A stretch of 64,000 nucleotides of DNA from Sphingomonas kyeonggiensis (GTDB taxonomy: Bacteria > Pseudomonadota > Alphaproteobacteria > Sphingomonadales > Sphingomonadaceae). The first letter of the stretch is position 1. Each line of letters begins with the position of its first letter. The notes beneath the pieces were generated by a model. That model ran no database searches, was not told where the DNA came from, and saw only the letters and a list, made by a program, of their open reading frames with translations. This document shows, piece after piece, positions 61,331 to 64,000 of this stretch. The stretch lies in assembly GCF_014196745.1 (NCBI RefSeq), contig NZ_JACIEH010000002.1, positions 372,383 to 436,382 on the forward strand. Direction: 5' to 3'. The translations under genes and the position numbers were made by a program.

Positions 61331-61380
61331 TCGCCCGGGAGCAAGCTCGGCTATCGCCGGCTAAAGCGCATCTCCTTATT

Positions 61381-61399
61381 GTCTATCATGTAAGTAGAG
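61381..61399. promoter_or_regulatory. candidate Rrf2 operator B
   Basis: GTCTATCATGTAAGTAGAG lies between a TTATTG -35-like hexamer (61376) and a TATTGT -10-like hexamer (61400), the textbook repressor position, 27 bp before the sulfatase ATG. Confidence 0.65.
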
Positions 61400-61426
61400 T
61401 ATTGTCGGAGCCGATTGGAGGGGCTC

Positions 61427-63787
61427 ATGACCATATTCCGCCGTACGTTGCTGCTGCTGTCCGCATCGAGTGTTTCACTGGCCACGCCGCTGGCCGTGCG
61501 GGCGCAGACCGCGCCCGGTGGGAGCGAAGGCTTCACCGGCAAGATCGCGGTGAAGCGCGCCGACTCGGTACCGGCTTTCCCCCGGCGGCCGGAGGCGCCC
61601 AGGTCCGCGCCCAATGTCGTGGTGATCCTACTCGACGATGTCGGGTTCGGCGCGACTTCCACGTTCGGCGGCCTTGCCCGCACGCCCAATCTCGACACCT
61701 TGGCGAGGGACGGGGTGCGCTACAATCGCTTCAACACCACCGCCATCTGCTCGCCTACCCGCGCAGCCCTGCTCACCGGCCGAAACCAACACCAGGTCGG
61801 GTTCGGCAATCTGCAGGACATTGCGGCGGGATTCCCTGCTTACAACACGATCTGGAAGAAAGAGACCGCTTCGATCGCGCGGATCCTGCACGACAATGGC
61901 TACAGCACCGCGGCGATCGGCAAGTGGCACAACACGCCGCAATGGGAGATCTCGTCCGCCGGGCCGTTCGACCGCTGGCCTACCGGACTCGGCTTCGACC
62001 ATTTCTACGGCTTCATGTCGGGCGAGGACGACCAGTGGGAGCCGCATCTCTTCGACAACACCACCCCGGTGGAATCGCCGCAAAAGGCCGCGCCCGGCTA
62101 TCACCTGACCAGCGACCTGGTCGACCATGCGCTGCGCTGGGTGGACGAGCATGACGCGCTCGCCGCCGCCAAACCCTATTTCCTCTATTTCGCCACCGGC
62201 GCGGCGCACCAGCCGCACAATCCACCCGCCGAATGGATCGCGCGCAACAAGGGCCGGTTCGACGGCGGCTGGGACAGATATCGCGAGGAGGCGTTCGCCC
62301 GGCAGAAGCGCCTGGGCGTCATCCCCGCCAATGCCCAGCTCACGCCGCGTCCCGAAGGCCTGCCCGCCTGGGACAGCCTGACGCCCGACCAGAAGAAGCT
62401 CTACGCCCGTCAGATGGAAGTCTATTCGGCGTTCGTCGAGCACACCGATGCCGAGGTCGGCCGGCTGATCCAGGAGGTCCGCAGCCGGCCGGGCGGCCAG
62501 AACACGCTGATCTTCTACATCGTCGGCGACAATGGCGGCAGCGCGGAGGGCGGGCTCGACGGCTCGATCGCCAACGAGGCCGCTTCGGGCACCGGCGGCC
62601 AGGTGGGCGTGGCGGCGCAGCTCGCGCAGCTCGACAAGTTCGGCGGACCCGATGTCGCCAATCACTATGCCGCGGGCTGGGCCTGGGCGACGACCACGCC
62701 GTTCCAATGGATGAAGCAGGTCGCCTCGCATTTCGGGGGCACGCGCAACCCGCTGATCGTGTCCTGGCCCGGCCATACCGACGCGCCGAGCGCGGTGCGC
62801 GGCCAGTTCGGCCATGTGAACGACATCGCGCCGACCATCCTCGACGCGGCCGGCATTGCGCTGCCCGATACGGTCGACGGGGTGAAGCAGATCCCGTTCG
62901 AGGGCCGCAGCCTTGTCCCGACCTTCACCAACGCCGCCGCGCCCGAGGCGCACCGCGAGCAATATTTCGAGATATTCGGCAATCGCGCCATCTATCGCGA
63001 CGGCTGGGTGGCGGCGGCGCGCCGGCCCTATCTGCCGTGGAAGCTGATCGAGTCGGGCCTCAGCGTCTACACCAGCGACCCTGCCACCGATCGCTGGGAA
63101 CTCTACCATGTCGATCAGGACTATAGCGAAGCGAACGACCTGGCCGCGAAGGAGCCGGCCAAGCTCGCCGAGCTGAAGGCGGAGTTCGAGAAGGAAGGGC
63201 TGCGCAACGGCGTCTTCCCGCTGCTGCCGGCGCCGGTCGGCGCGCCGAGCCTCTATGACAAGAACGCGACCCGCTTCGCCTATCAGGCCGGGATCGGCCA
63301 GCTGCCGCGCAACGCGCTGCCGGATCTGTCTGGCCGGGCCCACCGCTTCGAAGTGGACATCAAGGGCGATGCCGCGACAGGCAGCGGGGTTCTGCTCGCC
63401 GAGGGCGGGCGCCTGGGCGGGTTCACGCTCTATGTGAAGCAGGGCAGGCTCGTGTTCGAGAACAATGCCTATGGCCAGGCACACCAGACCGTCGTCTCGG
63501 ATGCGGCGCTGCCGTCCGGGCCGCTCACGGTCGCCTATGAATATGCGCCCGACCAGCCGAGCGCGAAGGGCGCGTTGTTCAACCCCTCGGTACCGGGCAC
63601 GGTGACGCTCTATGTGAACGGCAAGCAGGTCGCCGCCGGCCCCGTCGGCAAGTTCCTGACTGCGGTCGGCGCCTATTCCGAAGGCTTCGACATCGGCCTG
63701 GATCGCGGCTCGCTGGTGAGCGGCGATCCGGCGGGCCAGGCGCGCTACACCCAGCCGCTCGGCGAGGTGCGCCTGTTGCTCAAGTGA
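61427..63787 (+). CDS. exported arylsulfatase
   Basis: 786 residues. A signal peptide (TLLLLSASSVSLATPLAVRAQ) is followed by VVVILLDDVGFGATSTFGG (metal-binding Asp pair) and the formylglycine motif CSPTRAALLTGR near 109-120. GKWHNTP, the GDNGGSAEGG metal site and a C-terminal beta-rich domain complete it. It hydrolyses sulfate esters in the periplasm after Cys is converted to formylglycine; the enzyme for that is encoded at 49283-50230. GGAGG precedes ATG 61427. The Rrf2-type palindrome upstream ties it to sulfur control. Confidence 0.92.
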   Translation: MTIFRRTLLLLSASSVSLATPLAVRAQTAPGGSEGFTGKIAVKRADSVPAFPRRPEAPRSAPNVVVILLDDVGFGATSTFGGLARTPNLDTLARDGVRYNRFNTTAICSPTRAALLTGRNQHQVGFGNLQDIAAGFPAYNTIWKKETASIARILHDNGYSTAAIGKWHNTPQWEISSAGPFDRWPTGLGFDHFYGFMSGEDDQWEPHLFDNTTPVESPQKAAPGYHLTSDLVDHALRWVDEHDALAAAKPYFLYFATGAAHQPHNPPAEWIARNKGRFDGGWDRYREEAFARQKRLGVIPANAQLTPRPEGLPAWDSLTPDQKKLYARQMEVYSAFVEHTDAEVGRLIQEVRSRPGGQNTLIFYIVGDNGGSAEGGLDGSIANEAASGTGGQVGVAAQLAQLDKFGGPDVANHYAAGWAWATTTPFQWMKQVASHFGGTRNPLIVSWPGHTDAPSAVRGQFGHVNDIAPTILDAAGIALPDTVDGVKQIPFEGRSLVPTFTNAAAPEAHREQYFEIFGNRAIYRDGWVAAARRPYLPWKLIESGLSVYTSDPATDRWELYHVDQDYSEANDLAAKEPAKLAELKAEFEKEGLRNGVFPLLPAPVGAPSLYDKNATRFAYQAGIGQLPRNALPDLSGRAHRFEVDIKGDAATGSGVLLAEGGRLGGFTLYVKQGRLVFENNAYGQAHQTVVSDAALPSGPLTVAYEYAPDQPSAKGALFNPSVPGTVTLYVNGKQVAAGPVGKFLTAVGAYSEGFDIGLDRGSLVSGDPAGQARYTQPLGEVRLLLK

Positions 63788-63815
63788 GCCATCGATAAGG
63801 AGAGACGGCGGCGCG

Positions 63816-64000
63816 CTAGGGGATGGGCAGCGCCGTCGTCGCCTTCACCTGGCTGAGCGCGACGGTCGAGTTGATTTCCTGCACGCCGGGGAGCTTGGAC
63901 AGCTTGGTGAAGAAGAAGCGCTCATAGGCCTCGATGTCCGCCGCGACGATGCGCAGCATGAAGTCGAACACGCCCATCAGCACATAGGCCTCGAGCACTT
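63816..64000 (-). CDS. Lrp/AsnC-family regulator, C-terminal part (5' end cut by window edge)
   Basis: The frame is open to base 64000. About 61 residues are visible: YVLMGVFDFMLRIVAADIEA, FFFTKLSKLPGVQEINSTVA and LSQVKATTALPIP. This is the RAM effector-binding domain of an Lrp/AsnC regulator, including the GV-D/DFMLRIVA and PGVxxxxS(T) features. The DNA-binding half lies outside. It converges with the sulfatase gene, 28 bp away. Confidence 0.8.
   Translation of the reverse strand, partial: VLEAYVLMGVFDFMLRIVAADIEAYERFFFTKLSKLPGVQEINSTVALSQVKATTALPIP

Noticed and set aside
61628..63484. 618-codon frame antisense to the sulfatase
   Set aside because: No domain or signal; explained by codon bias of the sulfatase gene.
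1..64000. CRISPR arrays, tRNA/rRNA genes, insertion sequences, prophage
   Set aside because: No regularly spaced repeats, no cloverleaf or rRNA sequence, no transposase or integrase motif was found on either strand by reading.

Overview
The window looks like chromosomal DNA of a Sphingomonas-type alphaproteobacterium (Sphingomonadales). It has very high G+C, dense ATGA-coupled operons, large TonB-dependent receptors of the TIGR01782 type with an IVVTGFRKSL-like TonB-box region, Tat-exported phospholipases, a membrane PQQ glucose dehydrogenase and many SDR enzymes. I see no rRNA, tRNA, CRISPR array, insertion sequence, integrase or replication origin. Two genes are cut by the window edges: a DUF4424 protein on the left and an Lrp/AsnC regulator on the right.

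Layout. (1) 1-7849: DUF4424 protein, AI-2E-type transporter, an SDR divergent from a LysR regulator, then a minus-strand operon of alpha/beta hydrolase, SDR and FAD monooxygenase (a probable small-molecule catabolic set). Beside it lies the 3' remnant of a TonB-dependent receptor (pseudogene). (2) 7943-24996: a phosphorus-scavenging region. It holds two Tat-exported phosphocholine-specific phospholipases C, a class A-like acid phosphatase, a TonB receptor followed by an operon of two sulfotransferases alternating with two aspartyl/asparaginyl beta-hydroxylases, a phosphonate operon (DUF5690 transporter, TIGR03364 flavoenzyme, phosphonoacetaldehyde hydrolase PhnX), a PhnZ-type HD oxygenase and a PhnR/PhnF-like GntR-UTRA regulator. 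Five copies of a TGGT-N4-ACCA palindrome lie in front of these units, so I read them as one regulon. (3) 25283-33208: an SDR and a signalling block with a NarL-type response regulator, a 1033-aa two-component regulator-type sensor kinase, a small membrane protein, a FixJ-type regulator, a receiver-only protein and a PAS histidine kinase. (4) 33248-39854: an alpha/beta hydrolase divergent from an eight-gene operon with three paralogous atypical SDRs, a membrane protein, a carboxymuconolactone decarboxylase-family protein, a small kinase, a glutathione S-transferase and an exported alpha/beta hydrolase. (5) 39958-49267: a 1041-aa TonB receptor divergent from glucose dehydrogenase (gcd) and an OprB-type porin, then a TetR regulator and an NDH-2-like dehydrogenase. 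(6) 49283-63787: a sulfur-scavenging region with formylglycine-generating enzyme, Rrf2 regulator, SsuD, an operon running TonB receptor - DszA-like monooxygenase - AtsK/TauD dioxygenase - SsuA - SsuC - SsuB, then CysK, an exported DOPA-dioxygenase-like protein and an arylsulfatase. A second palindrome (consensus near CTCTAC-N7-GTAGAG) stands before ssuD, the TonB operon and the sulfatase, with a degenerate copy before cysK. I take it as the Rrf2 operator.

How the parts work together. The phosphorus region can take phospholipid head groups and C-P compounds at the surface (receptor, PLCs, phosphatase), import them (DUF5690) and release phosphate (flavoenzyme to PhnX, or PhnZ). The sulfur region can take sulfate esters and sulfonates across the outer membrane, cleave them (sulfatase activated by the formylglycine enzyme, AtsK, SsuD, DszA-like) and fix sulfur through CysK. 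The strongest candidate for something undescribed is the receptor + (sulfotransferase, hydroxylase) x2 cassette at 10337-17309 under the apparent phosphonate regulator.
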